A DNA stretch of 64,000 bases from Pseudorhodoplanes sinuspersici (GCF_002119765.1 NZ_CP021112.1:676501-740500), one strand, 5' to 3'; shown: positions 34,329 through 43,974, counted from the first letter of the stretch. Program-made: numbers and translations. The notes: generated from the sequence alone by a model not told the origin.

Positions 34329-34643
34329 TTATTGGTGGGACAGAATCCACTTCACCAGAGCTTCGGCCTCCTCTGGCGAAACGCTCGGTTGAGGGGGCAT
34401 CGGCATCGGACCCCAAACGCCGCCGCCGCCCTTCACGATCTTTTCGCTCAAGAGCTTGATCGCGGATTTATCGTTGCCATAGCGCCCAGCCATGGCCTTG
34501 TAGGACGGACCGATCATCTTCCGTTCGACATGATGGCAGGCGACGCAGTTCTTGCTTTTGGCCAAGTCGGCGCTTGCGAAAGCGGTCGACGATGTCAGAA
34601 GCGCGGCGAAAGAAGCTGCAGTGAGTTGGCGACAATCAACCAT
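34329..34643 (-). CDS. Small periplasmic c-type cytochrome
   Basis: 104 residues: a signal peptide ending near AFASA, haem-attachment motif CVACH (33-37), and MPMPPQ near residue 82 providing the axial methionine, as in cytochrome c551/c-552 of about 80-90 mature residues. It transfers electrons in the periplasm. The sugar dehydrogenase gene lies upstream on the same strand (128 bp apart), so it may be the electron acceptor for that enzyme. Confidence 0.9.
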   Translation of the reverse strand: MVDCRQLTAASFAALLTSSTAFASADLAKSKNCVACHHVERKMIGPSYKAMAGRYGNDKSAIKLLSEKIVKGGGGVWGPMPMPPQPSVSPEEAEALVKWILSHQ

Positions 34644-34771
34644 GGAAACAGGATTCCCATTATTCGCGATCCGCGCCCGACGGCATCGCGCGGACGCGCC
34701 CAGGCCGGGGGCCCGCAGACGAAAGGTGAGCCGCGCCGCTGCTGTGGCTGGCGCGGCTCTGTCGATCGCGG

Positions 34772-36049
34772 TCAGTTTGGCTTGAGCAGGTAGATGTCGC
34801 CCTGGTCGGTCGCAACGTACATGTTGCCGTCCGGTCCCTGCACGACGGAGCGGAAGCGTCCGGCCGGCATCGGCAAAGACACCGTCGTGCGCGTGGCGGA
34901 CGAGCCGTCGGGAGTGATGTCGAGCACGTCGAGGCGGTTACCGACCGGCGTTCCGTGGATGCCGATGCCCATGAAGGTCACGACCATCCGGCCGTTCCAG
35001 TCCTTCCATTGTGCGCCGTTCAGGAACGCGCATGAAGACATGCCCTGCGAAAGCTGGTCGTTGTTCCAGGCCGGCTTCATCGCGTCGGGATAGGTCTTAG
35101 TGTCGGTCATCGGCATGAACACCGATCGCTCTTTCGGGTCCATCGCGCCCATCTGGTTCGGCGAGTATCCGCAATAGTTATCGGGGCAGTCGCTTCGCCC
35201 GCCGACGTTCGGGCGCGGATCCCACCCGCCGTTGCCGCCGGCGGTGAGCGCCGTCACCTCGTCGCTATGCCAGGGGCCATTCTCCGCCGTGTAGGGCTGA
35301 TTGGTGCCAGGGCGGAAACAGATGCCTTGCGGGTTGCGATGCCCGTAGGTGAAGACGCGCGCATCAAAGCCCTGTGGTGGATTGTTGCCGGGCGCAGCCT
35401 TGCCGTCCCGGTCGATGCGGAGCACCTTGCCACCCATGCGGGTCGGGCTTTGCGGCACTTCGCCGTTATGGGTGTCGCCCGTCGTCACATACAGGAAGCC
35501 GTCCGCAGGACCGAAGCGAAGGCGCCCGCCGTTATGCGCGCCAGCATCGCCGAAGGGATGGTTGCTGGGCGCCGGCTTGTAGGCGATGTCGGTGACGATA
35601 TCCTGCCGGTTCGAGACCTTGGTCAGATCGGGACTGACCGTCAGCCGCAGCACGCGGTTGGTTCCTGGCGCGGTCATGCTCGACGCCGAGTACACGTAGA
35701 TGTAGCGGTTGGCGGCGAAGTCGGGGTCGATAGCCACGCCGTTCATACCGGCCTGACCGCTGCAGAAAAGGTCGGCTGCGGTTTCCGGGAAGCCCTTGGA
35801 GTCCTTGACGCCGAGCAAAGCGTTAACCTTGCCGTCCGGGAGCCGGACCGATAGTCCGCCGCACTTCTCGGTGAAGAACATCGTGCCGTCCGGGAGAAAC
35901 GCCATATCCCACGTCAAGTCACGTCCGGCCATCACGGCGGTGCTGCTGAGGACGGGAACGCCGCCGGCGCTTTGGGCCACCGCCGACCCGGACAGGACGA
36001 ATGAAGCCAGTAATGCAGACGGCAACACAAAGCGGATGCGTCGAGTCAT
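34772..36049 (-). CDS. Exported PQQ-type sugar (glucose/sorbosone) dehydrogenase
   Basis: 425 residues. A Sec signal (MTRRIRFVLPSALLASFVLS, cleavage after VAQ) leads a six-bladed beta-propeller with GSDH family blocks: WDMAFLPDGTMFFTEKCGGL, GMNGVAIDPDFAANRYIYVY, NHPFGDAGAHNGGRLRFGPD-like segment, YGHRNPQGICFRPGT and ENGPWHSDEV. The family oxidises aldoses or aldehydes in the periplasm with PQQ and passes electrons to a cytochrome. GGAGGAGACATCG precedes ATG 36049, which begins the signal peptide and fixes the start. The adjacent cytochrome c gene supports the role; the substrate is unknown. Confidence 0.9.
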   Translation of the reverse strand: MTRRIRFVLPSALLASFVLSGSAVAQSAGGVPVLSSTAVMAGRDLTWDMAFLPDGTMFFTEKCGGLSVRLPDGKVNALLGVKDSKGFPETAADLFCSGQAGMNGVAIDPDFAANRYIYVYSASSMTAPGTNRVLRLTVSPDLTKVSNRQDIVTDIAYKPAPSNHPFGDAGAHNGGRLRFGPADGFLYVTTGDTHNGEVPQSPTRMGGKVLRIDRDGKAAPGNNPPQGFDARVFTYGHRNPQGICFRPGTNQPYTAENGPWHSDEVTALTAGGNGGWDPRPNVGGRSDCPDNYCGYSPNQMGAMDPKERSVFMPMTDTKTYPDAMKPAWNNDQLSQGMSSCAFLNGAQWKDWNGRMVVTFMGIGIHGTPVGNRLDVLDITPDGSSATRTTVSLPMPAGRFRSVVQGPDGNMYVATDQGDIYLLKPN

Positions 36050-36576
36050 CGATGTCTCCTCCGTTTTTTTGGTACGTCTCACTCCCCGAAAAGCCCACGA
36101 CCCATCGATCATTCCGGCGCATCTGAGTATCGTCGTGAAATCGGGGTCGCATCCTGACGGATGCAAACGTGAGCTTTCTGTGAACATGCGCATCGTGCGC
36201 TCGCGGAAATTGTCCGCGAGCGTATCGAACGGGCTCTCCCTGAGCCGTGCCGAAGTCTGTCCGAAAGGATCAGAATTCCGGCGGGAGGTATCCGTTGATC
36301 TCGAGTCCGATGCAGATTTCGACGAGCGTTGGAGTAGTCCAGTGCATGGAGCGCCTCCTCCTACGGTACGACAATTATAACTCTAAGTCGGATTGGATAA
36401 GCCGACAAGCGCCCTTTGGGCAGCATGCCGGCGGTAAGTTCCACGCTGTCGACGAGCGGCGTGAACCAATGTCACGCTTGCCGCCGCGCAATTTCGTTTG
36501 TAGCACGAACCGGACATGAGGCGCGGCTGGCATAAGCACAAGGCTGCGCCGTCTAGGAAGCCCGCGCACCAATGAG
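36050..36576. other. Upstream region of the sugar dehydrogenase, no supported gene
   Basis: About 530 bases. Frames here have no good starts or family resemblance. The part nearest 36050 presumably holds the dehydrogenase promoter. Confidence 0.45.
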
Positions 36577-36960
36577 CGATCGCTATATTATGTGCTCGGC
36601 GGGGGTAGGGCCATGCGCTATCCAGTTGGCGTCGGCCGGGCCGGCTTGCAGTGGAGCGGTACCACCTTCATCAACGGCAAGGTGTTGCGGCCTGCGTGGC
36701 CACCGGCCGTAGTAAGGCGCGATAAACCGAACTTGCCATCGGTGGTCCCCGCTCGCGCGCCGAACAAGCCGGTGGGTGCGGCGGTATTGTTTTTGGCTGG
36801 CGACGAACGCACCATCCACGGCACGAACGATCCATGATCGATCGGCGGCGCTGTGTCCTATGGCTGCATTCGAATGCTGAACGCAAACGTGCTCGATCTC
36901 TATGGCCGTGTCAGATTTTGGAACCACGGTGATTGTGACGCGGTAAGCCCGGAGGCTTCA
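36577..36960 (+). pseudogene. Truncated, nonsense-mutated L,D-transpeptidase (YkuD) gene
   Basis: Reads LYYVLGGGRAMRYPVGVGRA, then GAAVLFLAGDERTIHGTNDP, a TGA stop at about 36836, then SIGGAVSYGCIRMLNANVLDLYGR in the same frame. The HGT and the SxGCxR catalytic cysteine motif mark a YkuD peptidoglycan crosslinking enzyme. The 5' third, including the signal peptide, is missing and the in-frame TGA lies before the active site, so it is non-functional. Confidence 0.8.
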
Positions 36961-37066
36961 TATTTGTTCACGACGAACTCAGCGCAGACATGTCTGCTCA
37001 TGGCACCAAGCGGACACTCGTAACAACCTCTAGACGTTGTCTAGTGGAGATTACGAGCGGGCTGGA

Positions 37067-37897
37067 TCAAGGTTCGACTACCACTAAATTTGCAAACGTG
37101 ATCTCGCCGTCAGTCACGTAGTGGTTGACCCGTTCCGTGGGAAGGACCTCACCGGATCGGTACGCAGTCACTTCTTCGATGACACGATACCTGCTCAGTT
37201 CAGCGATGATATAATCCCGCTCAGCGTTGGTATCCGAATCTGTGGCATGGGTAACTTGGAATGTGAGCTGAGTGAGCGAAAGACCCGTATCTTTCGTACC
37301 CGCCCCCACCCATACAACGCGCTCCTCACCCGATGGACGGTCGGTGTTTAGCCAAAAGCCTACCGACCCAATCGTCTCCTCCGCACGCGCAAGGCTTAAA
37401 GCCCAGAACCTTATGTGGTGGCGCTTTCGCGGGCTGTTATCAATTGCCTTCTGGAAACCAATGTCTTGGCCCCGGCCGAAAAGATAGAGAGTGCTGAATG
37501 GTGCGGTTGGATAGGGTGATTTAAACACGAACGCCCGGATCATGTGCCACGAACTTCTCAGGCCCAGACTATCGGCCTCGTCCCAACCAAGTGTCGCAAA
37601 CGCAGCCCGGAGCTGTTGAATCGTGCCAACGAGCGCGATGTTCACAGGGTCGCCGGGCAGCCCATCACCCGTGATCGTGAAACTAGGCACACTTTTTCGC
37701 TGGAGGATTTTGAGGCCCATGCGAAGCGCCCGTGGAAGGATAATGTAGGCGGCGGCCGCATAGGTAACTGCCAGTGCGAGAAACCACGGTAGCCTGCGAT
37801 CCGCAGCTTCGAACACCACAAACACAATTAGCCACACGCTGACGAGACCAACCGCCCCGATCAGCAGGCGCTGAAGTAAGCGTGTGAGGAATCTCAT
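37067..37897 (-). CDS. Membrane protein with LssY C-terminal domain
   Basis: 276 residues. Two N-terminal membrane helices (LLIGAVGLVSVWLIVFVVFE about 12-31 and FLALAVTYAAAAYIILPRAL about 39-58) anchor a soluble LssY_C domain (about 78-270) with GDPVNIALVG, AFATLGWDEAD, STLYLFGRGQDIGFQK, RHHIRFW and VGAGTKDTG. LssY_C domains occur on DedA/PAP2-type membrane proteins, and free-standing ones like this have unknown function. Intact and alone on the minus strand. Confidence 0.85.
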   Translation of the reverse strand: MRFLTRLLQRLLIGAVGLVSVWLIVFVVFEAADRRLPWFLALAVTYAAAAYIILPRALRMGLKILQRKSVPSFTITGDGLPGDPVNIALVGTIQQLRAAFATLGWDEADSLGLRSSWHMIRAFVFKSPYPTAPFSTLYLFGRGQDIGFQKAIDNSPRKRHHIRFWALSLARAEETIGSVGFWLNTDRPSGEERVVWVGAGTKDTGLSLTQLTFQVTHATDSDTNAERDYIIAELSRYRVIEEVTAYRSGEVLPTERVNHYVTDGEITFANLVVVEP

Positions 37898-37966
37898 GAT
37901 CCCGCAGCTATCTCATTTTGGCTCTTGAGAAGGGACGGACCGCCCGTTCAATTTGCGATCCGGTAT

Positions 37967-39235
37967 TCACCCGGTTTTATCGGCCTCAATCATCATGAAA
38001 TCCAGGCCACTAATTTCCTGCATAGTGCGGCCCGCAATTCCCTGCAGATCGCCATACATTCCGGCCATGGATTCTACGGCCCCTCTGATCTGTTCTTCTC
38101 GTTTCCCCCAGAGACGGGTCATTGCCTTACGTTCTCGATCGAGATCAGCTTGCATGTCGCCGAATTTTTCTACGATTGCTTCAATCCGGTGCTTAAAGCG
38201 CGGTCCGGTCAGATACTGGTAGACCAATTCCATCTTCGTTTGTTGACCTTCAGCTGTGTTACGAGCCGATGCGATTTCGACCAGCGTGTGCCGCAACGCG
38301 ATCGCAAGAGGAACTGCTCACCGAGCATCCGTGACCCAGACTCCATCGGAGTGATCAAAATTATGAACGCCCTTGGGTAGCGCACTGGAGACGATGATCG
38401 CGATGTCGGCTTTGGCAGTTCGCTGATCGTCCCGCAATTTCGGTAGCCAACTGTCGGACCAATTCTTCGTTCGTTTGAATTCCCAAAGGATCGTTCCGCA
38501 ATGCCGACCTAAGGAACCCATAACTTTGTGGAGGACATCGCCTCCAAATTCACCTTTTGGAACCGGTTGAACGGCGTCGAGTGGGAATTTGCTGCGAAGG
38601 AGCCCCTCGAGTTCAATCTCCAGTGATTCACCCTGGGCTTGCTGGGACCCCTGCTCGGCCTTGCGCTTCAACTCCTCGATCTGCCGCTGCATCGAGGCTA
38701 TTTGCTCTTCCTTTTCGGTCACCTTGAGTTTCAAGGCATCTTCTGCTTCGAGCTTCGCTTTCTCCCTGACAGCGGACAGTGATTGTTGCACTTTCTTTTC
38801 GACGGTCAGATCGAGTTCACGCTTCTCGTCATCAAGCGCCCGCTGTTTACGGATGAGTTCGGCTTGCGCCTTCTGAGCTTCCGCCAATTTCAGATTGCGG
38901 TCCTGGAGAATATTCTGCAGTTCAACCAGTTCTTGGGTCTTCTGATTGAGCTCTGTCCCCAATGCAAATCGGGCCTTCTTGGCCTCATCGGCAGCAATCT
39001 TATCGCACTCCGTTTTCAGCTTGGCGGCCACCTGATCATCAATCGCGCCTTTTGCCTTCTCAATTTCATCAAGGCTGGCACGGATCTGCGCCTCGCGCCG
39101 TGAAACCTCGGTCTCCTTTTCTGCGATCCTTTTCTGGTATTGCTGTCTGGTCGCTTCGATGAGCGGCGCAGCAAGGGATTCGGTGAGCTTGATTTCAGTG
39201 TGGCAGTTCGGACAGGCGATAAGCGGCTCTTGCAT
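37967..39235 (-). pseudogene. DUF2130 coiled-coil protein, frameshifted near 38310
   Basis: The first frame (38318-39235) starts MQEPLIACPNCHTEIKLTES with a CxxC zinc knuckle, followed by a long coiled coil (about 25-200) and the nuclease-like DUF2130 core (GGDVLHKV, CGTILWEFKRTKNWSDSWL, AIIVSSALPKGV, GVWVTDA). The normal continuation (LRHTLVEIASARN ... QISGLDFMMIE-type end) appears in another frame (37967-38296). One indel near 38310 thus splits it; whether real is unknown. DUF2130 proteins occur near restriction and defence loci. It lies directly next to element copy 2. Confidence 0.75.
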
Positions 39236-39262
39236 TGACTATTCTCCCCGAACCAGAAGCTA

Positions 39263-39697
39263 TCACAGCTGTGCTTCGAAGGGATAATCCAAACCAAGTT
39301 TCTGCGCTTGGGAGCGCCAATCGGGCGGGAGTGGCTGCAAGAGCTGAGATAACTGGAGTTCCCGGGGCTGTCGTCCGTTTAGGATCATCTCCACAATAGT
39401 CGGAGCCAACAGAGTTAGCCGCAGTATCCGGCAGGCATAGGATTGGTTGACTTTCTCGGCCTTCGCCAGTTCTGTGATTGACGGATACTCGCCACTCTCA
39501 ATCGTCCGCCGCCAACGATGTGCGCGAGCAATAGCCTTGACGAGAGCATTGTCATATTTCGGGAGCGGCGCCACATAAGGCACCGGACTGATGACCGTTT
39601 TCCGCCCTCCCCGTCGCTCGAACCGCATCGGTACCGTAACGGTAATGGTCTTGGGCAGGCCATGTCGCGGGTCGGGTTGATTTCTGGCTCTGCTCAT
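39263..39697 (-). CDS. Small HTH protein of the recombinase operon (copy 2)
   Basis: 144 residues, homologous to 406-816. The N-terminal 50 residues are almost the same; the ParB-like HTH (SITELAKAEKVNQSYACRIL) is conserved; the C-terminus is longer and differs (LQPLPPDWRSQAQKLGLDY). Last gene of the leftward operon of the second element. In the intact copy it overlaps the recombinase stop. Confidence 0.75.
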   Translation of the reverse strand: MSRARNQPDPRHGLPKTITVTVPMRFERRGGRKTVISPVPYVAPLPKYDNALVKAIARAHRWRRTIESGEYPSITELAKAEKVNQSYACRILRLTLLAPTIVEMILNGRQPRELQLSQLLQPLPPDWRSQAQKLGLDYPFEAQL

Positions 39698-41024
39698 GCC
39701 GCCTCACTTCGGCTTGCGGAGGGCTGCAACTCAGCGAGCAGGCCAGTCAGTCCCCCACCTTCAGAACAACATCGGCGCCGTGCTCATGGACGACGACACG
39801 TCCGACTAGAAGCTGAACGATACGGGCCTGCTCCGCCGGAAACAGTTCGGCCCAGAGTTGGTCGAAGTTTTCTAGCGCATCCCTCACTTGGCGCTCGGCA
39901 ATTTTTGGATTGGTCTTTCTCACCTCGCGCCATGTGGCGACAAGGATCTCGGGGCTTTGCAGCAAGCGGCGGATCTGATCGATTACGGCAGCTTCGATCT
40001 CAGCTGCCGGGACTCGGCCAATGGCGCATGCTTCGGCACCGGTTTTGAGCTCCTTGTTCGAGATATAGTAGCGATAGAGCCGTCCTCTCTTCCGGGTGTG
40101 GGTCGGCGTCATAGCCGCACCATTGGAAGCAAAGATCACCCCCTTGAGGAGCGCAGGCGTCCTGGCCCGGCTCGCGCCGGCCCGCTTTCTGGGGCTCTCC
40201 TGCAGGACTTCATGAACTGCATCCCACAGCTTGCGATCGATGATCGCCTCATGCTCACCGGGGTGCGGCGTGCCCTTGTGGACGGCGTCACCTATATACA
40301 CGCGGTTATTAAGAAGCTTGTAGAGGTAGCCCTTGTCGATCAGCTTGCCGTACTTGTTACGTGCGTTTTCCTTGGCGAGTTCGCGCACAAGATAGGTACC
40401 GGATTTAAAACTGGCGAAGCGTTTGAAGATTGAGCGGACGAGCCTCGCCTCGGCCTCATTGACGATCAGCTTGCGGTCTTTGACGTCATAGCCAAGCGGC
40501 GTCCATCCTCCCATCCAGATCCCCTTCTTGCGAGAGGCGGCGACCTTGTCGCGGATGCGCTCACCGATCACCTCACGTTCGAATTGGGCAAAGGACAAAA
40601 GGACATTGAGCGTCAGTCGCCCCATGGAGGTGGTGGTGTTGAAGGACTGGGTCACCGAGACGAAGGTGACGCTGTGCCGGTCAAACACCTCGACCAGTCT
40701 GGCGAAGTCCATCAGCGAGCGGCTGAGCCGGTCGATCTTGTAGACCACGACAACATCGACGCGTCCGGCTTCGATATCTGCCAAAAGCCGTTTGAGTGCC
40801 GGCCGTTCCAACGTGCCGCCTGACACTCCGCCATCATCATAATAGTCCGGCACCAGGGTCCAGCCTTCGGCGCGCTGACTGGCGATATAGGCTTCACAGG
40901 CCTCCCGCTGCGCATCGAGGCTATTGAATTCCTGCTCCAGCCCCTCTTCGCTCGACTTGCGGGTATAGGCCGCGCAGCGCAGTCGGCGTTTGGCAGGCGC
41001 GGGTTCCGGTGGCCTCTTCGCCAT
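39694..41024 (-). CDS. Large serine recombinase (copy 2), C-terminus frameshifted
   Basis: Same enzyme as 813-2144 with about 95% similar residues, catalytic serine in YTRKSS. The open frame ends early at 39747 (425 residues, last residues KVGD) because CAGTCCCTCCACC of copy 1 reads CAGTCCCCCACC here, one base shorter. The lost piece is the last 20 residues (GLTSLLAELKPSASRSEAA type), outside the catalytic domain, so activity may survive. Coordinates include the frameshifted tail. It overlaps the DUF2924 stop. Confidence 0.85.
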
Positions 41025-41464
41025 CAGGCTGCGCCCTTCTGATTCTTGAGTCCGAAGAAGATAAGGCCATTCCAGCGGGTGCCGGTGATCGCCCGGGCAA
41101 CAGCCGACAGCGACTTGTAGGGCCTGCCCTGATAGTCGAAATCATCGTCGCGCACGGTGACGAGGTGCTCTACACCCTTCCATTCCCGGATCAGACGGGT
41201 TCCGGAAATCGGCCGGTTTTCGATCCGACGGCGACGGGAAAGCTTACCGTCCAGCTCATCAGCCAAGACATCCAGCCGCTCGACCGTCTCAGACTTCAGC
41301 CCGCCGTAAGCCAACTCCTGAATGCGGTAGCCCAGCCGGTGTTCGAGAAAACGCCGGTTATAGGGTGGCGGCTCGGTGTCGAACAATTCGCGCCACCGGG
41401 CCTTCAGTTGGGCAATAGGGGCGGTTTTCAGGGCGGCCAATTGCGCCAACACCGGGTCAGTCAT
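41024..41464 (-). CDS. DUF2924 protein of the recombinase operon (copy 2)
   Basis: 146 residues, MTDPVLAQLAALKTAPIAQL with the same PPYNRRFLEHRLGYRIQELAYGG block as 2144-2584. Only one ATG is available at the start, which settles the start in both copies. GGGAGAGAGACGG precedes it. Function unknown; the constant link to the recombinase suggests an accessory role. Confidence 0.85.
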   Translation of the reverse strand: MTDPVLAQLAALKTAPIAQLKARWRELFDTEPPPYNRRFLEHRLGYRIQELAYGGLKSETVERLDVLADELDGKLSRRRRIENRPISGTRLIREWKGVEHLVTVRDDDFDYQGRPYKSLSAVARAITGTRWNGLIFFGLKNQKGAA

Positions 41465-41630
41465 CCGTCTCTCTCCCGTTCACGGGGTTCGGATGACCGC
41501 TCTGGTTGGGCAAGAAGTCGAGCGAACTTTCTCCAATAGCGGTAGGTTTTGCACTGGACTTCCGGGCAGACAAACGCATCAGCCCTGCCGCGAGAATTTC
41601 TCCAATCTCCTCGATGCGTTGGACATGCAT
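41457..41630 (-). CDS. Small conserved protein leading the recombinase operon (copy 2)
   Basis: 57 residues from ATG 41630: MHVQRIEEIGEILAAGLMRL then SARKSS and a C-terminal NPVNGRETDD. Same frame and overlap with DUF2924 as 2577-2774, though the N-terminal residues differ. No known family. Confidence 0.55.
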   Translation of the reverse strand: MHVQRIEEIGEILAAGLMRLSARKSSAKPTAIGESSLDFLPNQSGHPNPVNGRETDD

Positions 41631-41641
41631 CGTGGCCAGCC

Positions 41642-41860
41642 TCAGGCTTTCGGCGCCGCTGCTTTGCGTACGTCGCAATTGGCAAGCCAAGCATCGATTT
41701 CATTCTGATAGTAATAGACGAGACGCGGACCCATTCGATGGTAGGGCGGCCCCTCCCCGTTCATGCGCCATTTGGCAAGCGTTGAGCGGCTTACGCGCAA
41801 ATAACGGGCGGCCTCAACTGCCCAGATTCGGTGAGAAACGTCTTTCTGTGTCATCGTCAT
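41642..41860 (-). CDS. AlpA/excisionase-like helix-turn-helix protein (copy 2)
   Basis: 72 residues with the HTH IWAVEAARYLRVSRSTLAKW and the wing GPPYHRMGPRLVYYYQNEID of the helix_turn_helix_17/AlpA group. It lies immediately upstream of, and on the same strand as, the leftward recombinase operon, so here the regulator heads the integrase operon, while in copy 1 the related gene points the other way. It may activate recombinase expression or help excision. Confidence 0.8.
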   Translation of the reverse strand: MTMTQKDVSHRIWAVEAARYLRVSRSTLAKWRMNGEGPPYHRMGPRLVYYYQNEIDAWLANCDVRKAAAPKA

Positions 41861-41912
41861 TCCTTGTGGCGAGCGCGATTCGCGCGTGCCATCGACGATG
41901 ACGAAAGAGGAG

Positions 41913-42548
41913 TTAGATCGTCAGTTCAAATAAATGCCGGCATTTCATACCCTGCTCGTCACGGGGATGCGGGATGTCAATCTTGTAGCGAAAGGGCTCT
42001 CGTACAGCGATGTAGCGGTTCATGCAGCTCCGACTTCGTTGCACCTTGAGATAGCTTGTTCTGACTGCATCCGGTCCTCCGTGAGCGTAACTTCCCTGCA
42101 GATACATCGAAGCAACTTCATAAGCGCGGATCCAATCATGTCCGATCCAGTTCGCTAACTTCTCTTCAAGCTCGATGTAGCGGGCGGGGAACTCGGACGC
42201 GTAAGCTCTCATTTCAGAAACACGTTCGCGAATTCTTGGCTGGTTCTCTCGCGCGCTCACAACCGCATCCCAACGAAGATAGTCGATTTGATCTTGGCGA
42301 TACCGAGCCACGGGAGTGCAAGAGCGCCCCCGGCGTGCCGGTTTTGAACCCGTCAACAGTTGGTTCATTACGTCAGACGCGCACCTTACAATCCAAGCGG
42401 GCGGAGCAATCATGCGCTCGGCGCAATGGTCCAGGCCTGCGGCGACGGCAATTTCAGGATGCCATCTGTGAAGCCTGCCAAGCGATTCAAGATACTCTTC
42501 GTCAAAGATGTTAGGCGATTTGCAGACATTTCTGATTTCGGCGTGCAT
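41913..42548 (-). CDS. Hypothetical cargo protein of element copy 2 (211 aa)
   Basis: 211 residues from ATG 42548: MHAEIRNVCKSPNIFDEEYL, a helical middle (ISEMRAYASEFPARYIELEEK-like) and a basic C-terminus. No known family, no signal or membrane segment. It occupies the variable position of the element, unrelated to the 405-residue cargo of copy 1. Confidence 0.6.
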   Translation of the reverse strand: MHAEIRNVCKSPNIFDEEYLESLGRLHRWHPEIAVAAGLDHCAERMIAPPAWIVRCASDVMNQLLTGSKPARRGRSCTPVARYRQDQIDYLRWDAVVSARENQPRIRERVSEMRAYASEFPARYIELEEKLANWIGHDWIRAYEVASMYLQGSYAHGGPDAVRTSYLKVQRSRSCMNRYIAVREPFRYKIDIPHPRDEQGMKCRHLFELTI

Positions 42549-42703
42549 TGCTTCGCTCCAGATAAGCAGAGAATACACCCCACCATTCCGCCGTCATCAC
42601 CCTAATCCAACACACGGAAACATCTTCACAATTTCCAAATTGCCGTTGACTTGCAATCTTCTTCCGCGCGCTCCCGATGAGAGCGATTCGCAAGGAAGGC
42701 AGA

Positions 42704-43495
42704 ATGCGACCGCAACGGCTCGACACGACATTGGCTTTCAAAGCGATCAATCTGGCGCCGACGTTGTCTGGCACCGACAAACGTGTCATTTGCGCGATCC
42801 TTGATCACTACAATCGTGAGACTGGTCAGTGCGACCCATCGTTGACAACAATTGCTGAGCTGCTCGGTATCCACCGCCGCACGGTCATTCGTGCGATCGA
42901 CCGGATCGTGCAGCTTGGGTTCTTTCGTCGGATTCGGCACGGTGGCCATTTCCACCGCAATTTCTACGTCCCGAACTGGGCGCGCTTCAGAGCCCTCGAA
43001 GCTCAGTGGAAAGACCAGAAACAACAACACCGCGAGCGAATTCGCGGTGTGAACCTGTCACCTTTCCAGGGACGAGAGAGTCACCTTGCTGGTGACTCGT
43101 CTGCCACCCAAAGTAGTTCAAACAACATATCCCGTAAAACCTGTAATTTGAGCTTGGCGAACAGGGAACACGATCAAACATCTTCGTTGAGCAATATTAC
43201 TAGGCAGCGACCTCAATCACTTAGCCGCCCTGTTCACGTGGAAAATGCGTCCTCCCGACAGGCGGCACTGAATGCGGCACAAAGGCGCTGGGACAATGCC
43301 ATTCTTAAGCGCTTCGCCGGGCATCCCATCTACAGCGATATCGTCGGCGCAATCGATCAATCACTCTCCGACGCAGCCACTCAGAGCGAAATGGACAAGC
43401 CAGGGAGCGGATTCTGGTACGTCATGGAGAAGCTTGTGGAGCGCGAAGTAGTCCCGCGCACGCATCTCAAGAGCAGCACGCCAGGAGATACATGA
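42704..43495 (+). CDS. Replication-type winged-HTH protein (copy 2)
   Basis: 263 residues from ATG 42704, which follows AAGGAAGGCAG; an upstream ATG at 42677 lacks a site. Winged HTH at about 45-95 (DPSLTTIAELLGIHRRTVIR then AIDRIVQLGFFRR), polar linker, and a C-terminal domain with AALNAAQRRWDNAILKRFAG equivalent to copy 1. Overall identity to copy 1 is modest, unlike the adjacent methyltransferase, showing the two elements are old relatives. It overlaps the next gene by ATGA. Confidence 0.7.
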   Translation: MRPQRLDTTLAFKAINLAPTLSGTDKRVICAILDHYNRETGQCDPSLTTIAELLGIHRRTVIRAIDRIVQLGFFRRIRHGGHFHRNFYVPNWARFRALEAQWKDQKQQHRERIRGVNLSPFQGRESHLAGDSSATQSSSNNISRKTCNLSLANREHDQTSSLSNITRQRPQSLSRPVHVENASSRQAALNAAQRRWDNAILKRFAGHPIYSDIVGAIDQSLSDAATQSEMDKPGSGFWYVMEKLVEREVVPRTHLKSSTPGDT

Positions 43496-43830
43496 TGACC
43501 CTGATATCCCCGGGGGGCGGATCAAAGTCTACGACTTCGATTGCTTACGGACCTGCGCCCCTCCCACTCAGGGATTTTTTTCCGCAGCCGAGAATTTCGG
43601 CAGGGCTTTTGCTCATTTCAAGCAGTGTCTGCAGCAGGCCAGCCGAAAAAGCAGAGTCATTTCAATGGGCGCTTGCAGCGAACGACAATCTTATCGCGCC
43701 GACGGCTGCATTATTTTCCGATTTATTTTCATCCGCCCGGGGGGTGGTCGAAAGTCTGGAAGGTTTCGATCCGACACCGGTGGGCCCACAACACAAACTT
43801 TTTCGGAAGTATCGGAGAACTTTTTTTTGA
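43492..43830 (+). CDS. Small element protein, intact version (copy 2)
   Basis: 112 residues: GGGSKSTTSIAYGPAPLPLR, DFFPQPR, then AEKAESFQWALAANDN and FDPTPVGPQHK. The homologue in copy 1 (5554-6052) is out of frame because of one extra T; here the run is T7 (43575-43581) and the frame is open. ATG lies in the stop of the HTH gene. Function unknown, but position between the Rep-like gene and the methyltransferase is constant. Confidence 0.6.
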   Translation: MMTLISPGGGSKSTTSIAYGPAPLPLRDFFPQPRISAGLLLISSSVCSRPAEKAESFQWALAANDNLIAPTAALFSDLFSSARGVVESLEGFDPTPVGPQHKLFRKYRRTFF

Positions 43831-43912
43831 AGCCGGAGCGTCGCGTAGCCGGTTTGTGAGCGTGCTGTGTAGCGGCGTTTGTTGCGTGTTGCGTTCGGCG
43901 TTTCCTCCCCGG

Positions 43913-43940
43913 CCCTGAAAAATAGTCGCGAAATTCAGGG
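43913..43940. promoter_or_regulatory. Hairpin upstream of the ParB-methyltransferase (copy 2)
   Basis: CCCTGAA / TTCAGGG with a 14-base loop, identical to 6134-6161, followed by eight G (nine in copy 1), 34 bases before the ATG. Confidence 0.5.
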
Positions 43941-43974
43941 TGGGGGGGGTCCCTTAACCACGCGAGGACAATCA

